From Pseudoduganella buxea (lineage in GTDB: Bacteria; Pseudomonadota; Gammaproteobacteria; Burkholderiales; Burkholderiaceae_D): a DNA stretch of 64,000 nt. Both the position numbers and the translations under genes were made by a program. Positions 35,438-43,791 of this stretch are shown one piece after another (position 1 is the first letter of the stretch; each line of letters opens with the position of its first letter). The notes beneath the pieces are model-generated. The model was not told the origin of the DNA. It ran no database searches and saw nothing but the letters and a program-made list of their open reading frames with translations. The stretch is from contig NZ_WNKZ01000002.1 of the NCBI RefSeq assembly GCF_009720835.1, forward strand, positions 62,001 through 126,000, in the 5' to 3' direction.

Positions 35438-36730
35438 TCACTTCAGGCAGGCCGGCGTGATTTTCTTCTCTGCCGCGTACTTGTTGGACGACTCGTCCAC
35501 CAGCTTCTTCACCAGCGCGCGGTCGCCCACGATCCAGTTCGGCGTGATGGCCACCCACTTCTTGCCGTCCCACTGCTGCACCTTGACGGCGCCCGAGCCT
35601 TCATGGTCCTCGCAGCTGGTCTTCACGGTGGGGAACATGTTGACGGCACCGATGGCCTTCTGGCGTGCCGCGTCGATGTTCAGGTTTTCCAGGCCCCAGC
35701 GCAGCTGCTCGCCCGTGACGGGTTTGCCCTTGCCGTATTTTTCCTGGGCCGCGCGCATGGCTTCGACGAACAGGATGCCGGCCGTGACGCCGCGCATGTG
35801 ATACACCGAGCCGATACGGGCCTGGTCCGACAGGTTGCCCTTGCCGGCCGCGTAGACCTTCTTGCGGATGTCGTCCAGCACCGGGTAATTGCCCGGCGTG
35901 TTGAACGACATGGCCGTGTAGCCCTTGGCCGCGTCGCCGGACGGCACGGTGTCTTCTTCGGAGCCTGCCCACCACACGCCGAGGATTTTGTCGCGCGGGA
36001 AGCCATTGCGCTGGGCCGTCTTGATGGCCACCGAATTCATCACGCCCCAGCCCCACAGGATCACGTGGTCGGGCCGGGCCTGGCGGATCTGCAGCCACTG
36101 GGCCTGCTGCTCGCTGCCCGGCGGCGCCACGGGCACCTTCACCAGCTCGAAGCCCTGCTGCTTTGCCAGCGCCTCCAGCACCGGCAAGGGTTCCTTGCCG
36201 AAGGCCGAGTCGTGGTACAGGTGGACGATCTTCTTGCCTTTCAGGCTGCCGCCGTTCTTGTCGGCCAGGTATTTCACCATCGCGGCGGCCTGGCTCCAGT
36301 AGCTCGAGATCAGTGGGAACACGTACGGGAACACCTTGCCGTTGGCCGCGTCCGAGCGGCCGTAGCCCAGCATCGTCATGGGGATCTTGTCCTGTGGGAT
36401 GCGGTCCAGGATGCCGTAGGCGATGCCGGTCGACAGGGGCTCGACCAGGGTGGCGCCGCCCTGGCTGGTTTTCAGCCGCTCGTAGCACTCGACTCCGCGC
36501 GACGGGTTGTACTCTGTCTCGCATTCTTCCCACGTCACCTTGACGCCGTTGACGCCGCCGGCCTGGTTGACCAGGTTGAAGTAATCGATGATGCCGCCGT
36601 AGAAGCCGGAACCGCCCGACGCGTACGGCCCGACCCGGTACGAGGGCAGGGCGACGAACTGCGTCTGGGCGTAGGCGGTGGTGGCGCTGGCGGCCAGCAG
36701 GGCGCCGATGACGAGGGATTTCAATTGCAT
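35438..36730 (-). CDS. ABC transporter substrate-binding protein (LivK-like)
   Basis: Periplasmic binding protein of type I, 430 residues, with a signal peptide of about 1-21 (ending AYAQ). Family motifs include VPVAPPGSEQQAQWL and MSFNTPGNYPVLDDI. It is long for LivK (usually about 370), which is common for the aromatic acid- and other carboxylate-binding members. The ligand is not shown by the sequence. The start at 36730 (MQLKSLVIGAL) has GGAGACA upstream. It follows livM by 25 nt. Confidence 0.9.
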   Translation of the reverse strand: MQLKSLVIGALLAASATTAYAQTQFVALPSYRVGPYASGGSGFYGGIIDYFNLVNQAGGVNGVKVTWEECETEYNPSRGVECYERLKTSQGGATLVEPLSTGIAYGILDRIPQDKIPMTMLGYGRSDAANGKVFPYVFPLISSYWSQAAAMVKYLADKNGGSLKGKKIVHLYHDSAFGKEPLPVLEALAKQQGFELVKVPVAPPGSEQQAQWLQIRQARPDHVILWGWGVMNSVAIKTAQRNGFPRDKILGVWWAGSEEDTVPSGDAAKGYTAMSFNTPGNYPVLDDIRKKVYAAGKGNLSDQARIGSVYHMRGVTAGILFVEAMRAAQEKYGKGKPVTGEQLRWGLENLNIDAARQKAIGAVNMFPTVKTSCEDHEGSGAVKVQQWDGKKWVAITPNWIVGDRALVKKLVDESSNKYAAEKKITPACLK

Positions 36731-36755
36731 GCTTGTCTCCTTGATTGTTTTAGCT

Positions 36756-37814
36756 CTAATGCGGGAAGGGCCACAGGCGCAGCTTTTCCTTACCGATCTG
36801 CCACAGCCGCGCCAGGCCATGGGGTTCGACGATGAGGAAGAAAATGATCAGGGCGCCGAACACCATCAGCTCCAGGTTCGAGGCCACGCTGGTGGGCAGG
36901 CCCAGGCCGTGCGCCAGCATGTTCAGCGCCACCGGCAGCAGCACGATGAAGGCCGCACCCAGGAAGGAGCCAAGGATCGAGCCGACTCCGCCGATGATGA
37001 TCATGAACAGGATGCGGAACGACAGGTCCAGGCTGTAGGCCTCCGGTTCCACCGTGCCCAGGTAGGCAAATGCATACAGGGCGCCGGCCACGCCGCAGTA
37101 GAACGAGCTGACGGCGAAGGCCAGCAGCTTGGTGCGCATGGGGCGGATGCCGATCACCTCGGCCGCCACGTCCATGTCGCGCACGGCCATCCAGGAGCGG
37201 CCCACGTTGGAGCGCACCATGTTCTTCGCCAGCAGGGCCATGAACGAGACGATCAGCAGCACCAGCACGAACTTGCGCTGCGGCGTGTCGAAGGCGTAGC
37301 CGAGGATTTCGATCTTCTGCGCCGTGATGACGCCCGAGGCGCTGCCGCCCGTCAGCGCGGGAATCTTGGTCAGGCACCAGACCACGAAGAACTGCGTCGC
37401 CAGGGTGGAGGCGGCCAGGTAGAAGCCGCGGATGCGCAGCGACGGCAGGCCGAAGGCGATGCCCACCAGCGCCGCGCACAGGCCGCCCAGCGCAAAGGCG
37501 GCCAGGATCGGCAGGCCGGGCATGCGGTAGACGAAATTCCACGACGCGAACGCGCCCACGGCCATGAAGGCGGCCGTGCCCAGCGAGAGCTGGCCGCAAT
37601 AGCCCGTCAGGATATTCAGGCCCAGGGCGGCCAGCGAGAAGATCAGGAAGGGAATCAGGATGGCCGATAAAAAATAGGGCGTGGCCACGAACGGCAGTAC
37701 CAGGAGCGCCACGGCCAGGGTCGCCAGCAGGGCGATGCGGTCCTGGCGGAGCGGCAGGATCTGGCCGTCCGTTTCGTACGTGGTCTTGAACTGGCCGGCT
37801 TCGCGATAGAACAT
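36756..37814 (-). CDS. ABC transporter permease (LivM-like)
   Basis: Second inner-membrane permease of the Liv-type importer, 352 residues with about ten hydrophobic segments. The family core (GYCGQLSLGTAAFMAVGAF and GGVGSILGSFLGAAFIVLLP) is clear. It starts 1 nt downstream of the livH stop, so the two are tightly coupled. An unusually hydrophilic N-terminus of about 27 residues precedes the first helix. Confidence 0.9.
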   Translation of the reverse strand: MFYREAGQFKTTYETDGQILPLRQDRIALLATLAVALLVLPFVATPYFLSAILIPFLIFSLAALGLNILTGYCGQLSLGTAAFMAVGAFASWNFVYRMPGLPILAAFALGGLCAALVGIAFGLPSLRIRGFYLAASTLATQFFVVWCLTKIPALTGGSASGVITAQKIEILGYAFDTPQRKFVLVLLIVSFMALLAKNMVRSNVGRSWMAVRDMDVAAEVIGIRPMRTKLLAFAVSSFYCGVAGALYAFAYLGTVEPEAYSLDLSFRILFMIIIGGVGSILGSFLGAAFIVLLPVALNMLAHGLGLPTSVASNLELMVFGALIIFFLIVEPHGLARLWQIGKEKLRLWPFPH

Positions 37815-37815
37815 G

Positions 37816-38718
37816 TCAGATCCTCCGGATCAGTTTTTCGCCGAACAGCCCTTCGGGCCGCACCAGCAGGAACAGCAGCGCCAGCACATACGGGAACCAG
37901 CCCTCGATGCCGCCGCCCACCATCGGGCCGATATACACCTCGGCCAGCTTTTCCGAAGCGCCGATGATCAGGCCGCCGACAATGGCCCCCGGCACCGACG
38001 TGAAGCCGCCGAGGATCAGCACGGGCAAGGCCTTCAGTGCAATGAAGGTCAGCGCGAACTGCACGCCGTTGCGGGCGCCCCACAACAGCCCCGCCACCAG
38101 CGCCACCACGCCGGCCACGGCCCACAGGATGGCCCAGATGCGCTGCAGCGGAATACCCACGGCCAGCGCGGCCTGGTGGTCGTCCGCCACGGCGCGCAGG
38201 GCCCGGCCCACCTTGGTCTTCGAGAACAGCACGGCCAATACCAGCACCAGCACGCCGCAGACGGCGGCTGCCGTCACGTCGAACTGCGAGACGACGATAT
38301 TGAAGCGGTCCAGCACCGACTGCAGCGGCACGTCCTCGATGGGCAGCACCAGTTGGTGCACCTGCGAATCCCAGATCAGCTGCGCCAGTCCTTCCAGGAA
38401 GAAGGCCAGGCCGATGGTGGCCATGAACAGCGTGATCTCGGGCTGGTTGACCAGGGGCCGCAGCACCACCCGCTCGATGGCGAAGCCCAGGATCACCATG
38501 GCGACGATGGTGGCGGGAATGGCCAGCCACAGGGGCAGGCCGAACTTGTCCATCAGGCCCACGCAGGTGAGTGCGGCGAAGAACACCATCGCGCCCTGGG
38601 CGAAGTTGAACACGCCCGAGGCCTTGTAGATCAGCACAAAACCGATCGCCACCAGCGCGTACATCACGCCCGACAGCAGGCCGCCGATCAGCACTTCGAA
38701 GAAGAAGTTAATGTCCAC
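37816..38718 (-). CDS. ABC transporter permease (LivH-like)
   Basis: First inner-membrane permease of the Liv-type importer, 300 residues. It starts MDINFFFEVLIGGLLSGVMY, the standard N-terminal helix, and contains NFAQGAMVFFAALT and GGFTSVPGAIVGGLIIG motifs. Its start lies within the end of livG (11-nt overlap), and livM follows directly. The pair forms the pore of the transporter with the LivG/LivF ATPases. Confidence 0.9.
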   Translation of the reverse strand: MDINFFFEVLIGGLLSGVMYALVAIGFVLIYKASGVFNFAQGAMVFFAALTCVGLMDKFGLPLWLAIPATIVAMVILGFAIERVVLRPLVNQPEITLFMATIGLAFFLEGLAQLIWDSQVHQLVLPIEDVPLQSVLDRFNIVVSQFDVTAAAVCGVLVLVLAVLFSKTKVGRALRAVADDHQAALAVGIPLQRIWAILWAVAGVVALVAGLLWGARNGVQFALTFIALKALPVLILGGFTSVPGAIVGGLIIGASEKLAEVYIGPMVGGGIEGWFPYVLALLFLLVRPEGLFGEKLIRRI

Positions 38719-39547
38719 TGTCGCCCCCGAGATAAGCCTTGATCACATCCGGATTGCCGCGCACTTCGTCCGGCGTGCCGTCGCCGATCTTGCAGCCGTA
38801 GTCCAGTACGACGACACGGTCGGAGATGTCCATGACGACGCCCATGTCATGCTCGATCAGCACGATGGTCGTGCCGAACTGGTCGTTCACGTCGAGAATG
38901 AAGCGGCACATATCCTGTTTTTCCTCCACGTTCATGCCGGCCATCGGCTCGTCCAGCAGCAGGATTTCCGGTTCCGCCGCGAGGGCCCGGCCCAGCTCCA
39001 CGCGCTTTTGCAGGCCGTAGGGGAGGCGCCCGACGGGCGTCTTGCGGATATGCTGGATTTCCAGGAAGTCGATGATTTCCTCGCACTTGCGGCGGTGGGC
39101 GATTTCCTCGCGCCGCGCCGGGCCCCAGTACAGGGCCTGCAGCAGGAAGTTCGACGTCATTTTCAGGTTCCGGCCCGTCATGATGTTGTCCAGCACCGTC
39201 ATGCCCTTGAACAGGGCGATGTTCTGGAAGGTGCGGGCAATGCCGGACTTGGCCGCGCCATAGCAGTCCATGTTCTTGCGGTGCTGGCCCCGGTAGACGA
39301 TCTCGCCCTGCTGCGGGCGGTACACGCCGTTGATCACGTTGAGCATCGAGCTCTTGCCGGCGCCGTTCGGGCCGATGATGGCGCGGATTTCGTGCTGGCG
39401 AACGTCGAAGGAGATGTCGGTCAGGGCCTTGACGCCGCCGAAGGACAGCGAGATATTGCGCAGGTCCAGGATCACGGGGCCGGTCGCGCGGCCGCCATGG
39501 AAGTGCACATCGGGTTCGTTCATCTGCATGGGTTTGGCCTCGGTCAT
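38708..39547 (-). CDS. Branched-chain amino acid-type ABC ATPase (LivG-like)
   Basis: ATP-binding subunit of the Liv-type importer, 279 residues. Walker A is GPNGAGKSS (about 59-67), the signature region PYGLQKRVELGRALAAEP is degenerate at the first position, as often seen, and Walker B is ILLLDEPMAGMN. The start at 39547 (MTEAKPMQMNEPD) overlaps the AMP-ligase stop by 4 nt. The first 25 residues before the ABC domain are extra and rich in His/Gly. Confidence 0.9.
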   Translation of the reverse strand: MTEAKPMQMNEPDVHFHGGRATGPVILDLRNISLSFGGVKALTDISFDVRQHEIRAIIGPNGAGKSSMLNVINGVYRPQQGEIVYRGQHRKNMDCYGAAKSGIARTFQNIALFKGMTVLDNIMTGRNLKMTSNFLLQALYWGPARREEIAHRRKCEEIIDFLEIQHIRKTPVGRLPYGLQKRVELGRALAAEPEILLLDEPMAGMNVEEKQDMCRFILDVNDQFGTTIVLIEHDMGVVMDISDRVVVLDYGCKIGDGTPDEVRGNPDVIKAYLGGDSGH

Positions 39548-41490
39548 GCGGCGGCGGTGGTCACGACGGGGAAGGTGCGGCAGTCGGCGATGCGCACGTC
39601 GGCCGACACGACGCCGCTGCGGCCGTCCTCGAACTTGACCTGGGTAGTGATGAACTGCGACGGCTTGCCGCCGTACAGGGCGTCGATCAGCACGGCGTAC
39701 TTGTCGGCGATGAACTTGCGGCGCACCTTGCGCGTGCGGGTCAGTTCGTCGTCGTCCGGGTCGAGTTCCTTGTGCAGCACGAGGAAGCGGTGGATCTGCG
39801 TGTGGCCCATCAGCGCTTCGCCGGCCAGGTCGGCGTTGACCTTCTCGACGCATTCCTGCATCAGCGCATAGGTCTGTTCGTGCGCGGCCAGGTCGGTGTA
39901 GCCCGCATACGCGATGCCGCGCCGCTCGGCCCAGTTGCCCACGGCCTCCAGGTCGATGTTAAGGAAGGCGCACACCATGTCGCGCCCGTCGCCGAAGGCC
40001 ACCGCCTCCTTGATGAAGGGGAAGAACTTCAGCTTGTTCTCGATGTAGTTGGGCGCGAAGATGGCGCCGTGATTGAGCTTGCCCACATCGGCGGCGCGGT
40101 CGATGATGCGCAGGTGGCCGTCCGTGTCGAACACGCCGGCGTCGCCCGTGTGGAAGAAGCCCTGTGCGTCGATCGCCTCGGCCGTGGCGTCGGGGCGCTC
40201 GTAATACCCTTCCATCAAGGTGGGCGACTTGACCAGCACCTCGCCGTTCTCGGCCAGGCGCACGTCGACGCCGGGCGCCGGCATGCCGACGCTGTCGAAC
40301 TTGATCTGGCCGTCCGGCTGCAGGCAGATGTACGCGCACGTTTCGGTCGAGCCGTAGAACTGCTTCAGGTTGACGCCGATGGAGCGGTAGAAGCGGAACA
40401 GGTCCGGGCCGATGGCCGCGCCGGCGGTATAGGCCACCTTCACGCGCGAGAATCCCAGCACATTCTTCAGCGGGCCGTACACGAGCACCTGGCCCAGCGC
40501 GTAGGCGATACGGTCCCCCAGCGGCACGGGCCGTCCGTCCAGCAGGTCGGCGCCGCAGCGGCGCGCCACGGCCATGAAGCGGTGGAACATGGCGCGCTTG
40601 ATGGTGCCGGCATCCTCCATCCGGATCATCACCTGCGTCAGCATGTTTTCAAAAATGCGGGGCGGTGCGAAATAATAGGTCGGGCCGATCTCGCGCAAGT
40701 CCGTCATCACCGTCTCGCCCGACTCGGGGCAGTTGACGGTGAAGCCGGCCACCAGGGCCTGCGCGAACGAGAACAGGCAGTCGCCCACCCATGCCATCGG
40801 CAGGTAGGACAGCACGTTTTCCCGTTCCGTCAGCTTTTCGAAGGCGACGCCGCCGCTGCCGGCCGCCAGCAGGGCCGTATGGGTCTGGCAGACGCCCTTC
40901 GGTTTGCCGGTGGTGCCGGAGGTGTACAGGATGACGGCATGGTCGCTGCCCTGGCCGGCTTCGATGGCGGCATCGTAGAAGCCGGGATGGGCGCTGTCCC
41001 AGGTGCGGCCCGCTTCCTGCAGCCGCGCAAACGACACCAGGCCCGGCTGGCGGTAGTGGCGCATGCCCCGTTCGTCGTCGAACACGATCTGCGTGATGCC
41101 CGGATACAGGGCCTGCAGTTCCAGCAGCTTGTCGACCTGTTCCTGGTCCTCGACGATGGCGAAGTGGATGCCGGCGTTTTCCAGCACATAGGCCATGTCG
41201 GCCGCCGGCGCGTCCTGGTACAGGGGCACGGGCACGCCGCCCAGGCACTGGGCCGCCAGCATCGACCAGTACAGGCGTGGCCGGTTGTCGCCGATGATGG
41301 CCAGGCGCATGCCCCGTTCGAAGCCCAGCGCGGCCAGGCCGCAGGCGAGGGCGCGCACCTCGTCGTTGACCTGGGCCCAGGTCCAGCTTTGCCAGATGCC
41401 CAGGTATTTTTCCCGGTAGGCACTGTGGCCGGGCCGTTCCCGCGCGTGCTCCAGCAAACGGCGCGGAAATGTGGTTGCTTGTGTCTGCAT
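39544..41490 (-). CDS. AMP-dependent acyl-CoA synthetase, first gene of the Liv operon
   Basis: Long-chain-type acyl-CoA synthetase of 648 residues (adenylate-forming superfamily). The P-loop YTSGTTGKPKGVCQTH (about 189-204), the FYGSTETCAYIC core and FHTGDAGVFDTDGHLRIIDR region are complete. It is the first gene of the operon, ahead of livGHMKF, and GGGAGA precedes the ATG. The set (two ligases plus a Liv importer) is typical of betaproteobacterial carboxylate uptake loci; the substrate is not determined. A Crp/Fnr regulator lies divergently 302 bp away. Confidence 0.9.
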   Translation of the reverse strand: MQTQATTFPRRLLEHARERPGHSAYREKYLGIWQSWTWAQVNDEVRALACGLAALGFERGMRLAIIGDNRPRLYWSMLAAQCLGGVPVPLYQDAPAADMAYVLENAGIHFAIVEDQEQVDKLLELQALYPGITQIVFDDERGMRHYRQPGLVSFARLQEAGRTWDSAHPGFYDAAIEAGQGSDHAVILYTSGTTGKPKGVCQTHTALLAAGSGGVAFEKLTERENVLSYLPMAWVGDCLFSFAQALVAGFTVNCPESGETVMTDLREIGPTYYFAPPRIFENMLTQVMIRMEDAGTIKRAMFHRFMAVARRCGADLLDGRPVPLGDRIAYALGQVLVYGPLKNVLGFSRVKVAYTAGAAIGPDLFRFYRSIGVNLKQFYGSTETCAYICLQPDGQIKFDSVGMPAPGVDVRLAENGEVLVKSPTLMEGYYERPDATAEAIDAQGFFHTGDAGVFDTDGHLRIIDRAADVGKLNHGAIFAPNYIENKLKFFPFIKEAVAFGDGRDMVCAFLNIDLEAVGNWAERRGIAYAGYTDLAAHEQTYALMQECVEKVNADLAGEALMGHTQIHRFLVLHKELDPDDDELTRTRKVRRKFIADKYAVLIDALYGGKPSQFITTQVKFEDGRSGVVSADVRIADCRTFPVVTTAAA

Positions 41491-41792
41491 CAGTGTCTCC
41501 CTTGCCCAGTCCGGGCTTATATTGGAACCGCTGATTTATTCGTGGAGGGGGGCCTGGCCCTGAGAAAAAGCGCCATACTGCGTTGCAGGTCATCGCCATA
41601 CCTCGGTATTGACGATGACTTGCGCCTTGTCTGACGCATTTTTCAGGACCATTCCCTCCCGCCAGAATGAAATCAGCGCTTCCTTTAGTTCTGATTCAGT
41701 GCGCAATCTGTGTGATGATATTAACTTGCGATATGAAGCAAGGTTGTCTTTTCAAAGACATTTCCCCCGTTTTTTTGTGGTGCGACGCAACA
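41491..41792. other. Divergent control region between the acyl-CoA synthetase and the Crp-like gene
   Basis: This 302-bp gap lacks a convincing gene. On the minus strand a TATAAG (41516-41521 area) could be the -10 of the transporter operon, without a clear -35. The right half is AT-rich compared with its surroundings and contains in-frame Met codons upstream of the regulator. It is the natural place for a Crp/Fnr-like operator. Confidence 0.4.
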
Positions 41793-42479
41793 ATGGATGT
41801 CAAGCAGCCCAGCCTGAAAGAAGCCCTCAACAGTGCCATCTGGGCGCGCATGCTCACGCCCGAACAAATGGCGCGGGTGGAGGCGACCACCTTCGAAGTG
41901 TTCGTGCCGAAGGGTGGTTACGTGTGCCGCAAGGGCGAGGTCGTCGACAACTGGGTCGGCATCATTGCCGGCATGGTCAAGATGAACAATTTCTCGCCGT
42001 CCGGCAAAAGCGTCACGTTCACGGGCGTGCCGCCCGGCGGCTGGTTCGGCGAAGGTTCGCTGTTGAAGGATGAGCACCGCAAATACGACGCGATGGCCCT
42101 GCGCGACAGCCGTATCGCGCGCATGCCGGCCGAGACATTTCTATGGCTGCTGGAAACGAGCCTGCCCTTCACCCGCTTCCTGCTGATGCAGCTGAATGAA
42201 CGGCTGGGCCAGTTCATCGGCATGGTCGAGAACGAACGGCTGCTGGACCCGGACACGAAGGTGGCGCGCTGCCTGGCCTCGCTGTTCAACTCCCACCTCT
42301 ACCCCGGCATCGAACGGCTGGTGCAGATTTCGCAGGAAGAAGTGGGCCTGCTGTCGGGCGCCTCGCGTCAGCGCGCCAACCAGGCCCTGCAAGTGCTGGA
42401 ACGCAAGGGCCTGCTGCGGGTCGACTACGGCGGTATCCGCATCCTCGACCTGGAAGGCTTGCGGCAGTTCGAGGCGTGA
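41793..42479 (+). CDS. Crp/Fnr-family transcriptional regulator
   Basis: Cyclic-nucleotide-binding-type regulator, 228 residues: beta-roll effector domain (about 20-140; FTGVPPGGWFGEGSLLKDEH is the phosphate-cassette region) and a C-terminal winged helix (ISQEEVGLLSGASRQRANQA). The motif RYD-like contacts for cAMP are not evident, so the ligand is unknown. I chose Met at 41793 (MDVKQPSLKEALNS); longer starts reach back to 41667 but add non-conserved Cys-rich sequence. It is divergent from the ligase/Liv operon and probably controls it. Confidence 0.85.
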   Translation: MDVKQPSLKEALNSAIWARMLTPEQMARVEATTFEVFVPKGGYVCRKGEVVDNWVGIIAGMVKMNNFSPSGKSVTFTGVPPGGWFGEGSLLKDEHRKYDAMALRDSRIARMPAETFLWLLETSLPFTRFLLMQLNERLGQFIGMVENERLLDPDTKVARCLASLFNSHLYPGIERLVQISQEEVGLLSGASRQRANQALQVLERKGLLRVDYGGIRILDLEGLRQFEA

Positions 42480-42611
42480 GCCGTCGCTGACCCGCTTCCA
42501 GCCCTTGCTTTCATCAACGGACTTTCAACCCAAGTGTGTTAGTGCCCTAACAAAGAATCGCCGCCCCCAGGTTTAGTCTAGGACAAACAAGCTTGAATTC
42601 TGGGAGTCGTC

Positions 42612-43694
42612 ATGGCAAGGATGAAGAGGCAGGATGGGGACGTGCAGGGGTGGAACCTGCGCTCGCGGCTGGTCACGCGGGAGCCGGTGGTCTCGCCGTC
42701 GCTGGCGGCCAAGCTGGCGGTCGGCGCGGCCGTGCTGGGCGCTGCCTACCTGGTGGTGCGCAGCAAGACCCGGCAGGCCGAGGCGGAAAGCCCGCCGGCC
42801 GGCCAGTTCGTCGAGGTGGACGGTGTCAGGCTGCACTATGTCGAGCGCGGCGCCGGCCCCGTCGTGGTGCTGCTGCACGGCAATGGCGCCACGTCGCTGG
42901 ATTTCGAACTATCCGGCCTGATCGACATGCTGGCGCGCGACCACCGCGTGATCGCCTTCGACCGCCCCGGTTTTGGCTACAGCGAGCGCCCCCGCAGCAC
43001 CGTCTGGACGCCGGCCGAGCAGGCCGCCCTGCTGGGCAAGGCCCTGAAACAGCTCGACGCCGGCCCGGCCTATGTGCTGGGCCATTCCTGGGGCACCCTG
43101 GTGGCCCTGGCGATGGCGCTGGATGCGCCGGCCACCGTGCGCGGCCTGATCCTGCTGTCCGGTTACTACTACCCCAGCCCGCGGCTGGACGTGGCGCTGA
43201 TGTCGGCGCCGGCCGTGCCGCTGCTGGGCGACGTGATGCGCTTTACCGTGTCGCCGCTGCTGGGCCGTCTGATGTGGAAGGGCTTCGTCAAGAAGGTCTT
43301 CAGCCCCCGGGCCGAGGCGGTCAGCTTCGCGCGCTGGCCCAAGTGGCTGTCGCTGCGGCCTTCGCAACTGCGCGCGTCCGGCGCCGAGTCGGCCCTGATG
43401 ATACCGGCCGCCGCCAGCTTGCGGCACCGCTACGCCGATATCAAGCTGCCCGTGACGATCTTCTCCGGCAGCGGCGACAAGCTGGTTGCGCCCGCGCAGA
43501 ACGCCGAGCGGCTGCACCGCGAACTGCTGCAGAGCCAGTTGCACACAGTTCAAGATGCCGGTCACATGCTCCACTACGTGGCCCAGGACGAAATCGTGCG
43601 GGCCGTGCGCGACATGGTGGAAAACCGCCCGCGCATGGACTTCCAGCAGACCACCCACCACGACGGCGACACCCCGCCGCGGGTGCTGCACTGA
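42612..43694 (+). CDS. Alpha/beta hydrolase, membrane-anchored
   Basis: Alpha/beta-fold hydrolase of 360 residues with a hydrophobic N-terminal anchor (about 30-50). The oxyanion strand LLHGNGATS (88-96), nucleophile elbow GHSWG with Ser159, acid FSGSGDKLV and base DAGHML form a complete triad. Epoxide hydrolases, haloperoxidases and esterases share this pattern, so the substrate is open. The start is ATG at 42612. A GTTAG-TGCC-CTAAC dyad sits at 42538-42551, upstream of it. Confidence 0.85.
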   Translation: MARMKRQDGDVQGWNLRSRLVTREPVVSPSLAAKLAVGAAVLGAAYLVVRSKTRQAEAESPPAGQFVEVDGVRLHYVERGAGPVVVLLHGNGATSLDFELSGLIDMLARDHRVIAFDRPGFGYSERPRSTVWTPAEQAALLGKALKQLDAGPAYVLGHSWGTLVALAMALDAPATVRGLILLSGYYYPSPRLDVALMSAPAVPLLGDVMRFTVSPLLGRLMWKGFVKKVFSPRAEAVSFARWPKWLSLRPSQLRASGAESALMIPAAASLRHRYADIKLPVTIFSGSGDKLVAPAQNAERLHRELLQSQLHTVQDAGHMLHYVAQDEIVRAVRDMVENRPRMDFQQTTHHDGDTPPRVLH

Positions 43695-43791
43695 CGCCGC
43701 GCCCGGGTGGCCGGCGCGGCGGCACGGGCCTGGCGGTCACGGTATCATAGTGCCTCGACAAGCCGCGAGGCTGAAAGCACCGATACCGATC

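Noticed and set aside
42538..42551. Dyad GTTAG-TGCC-CTAAC upstream of the alpha/beta hydrolase
   Set aside because: Only 5 bp per arm; such dyads are expected by chance and no regulator context supports it.
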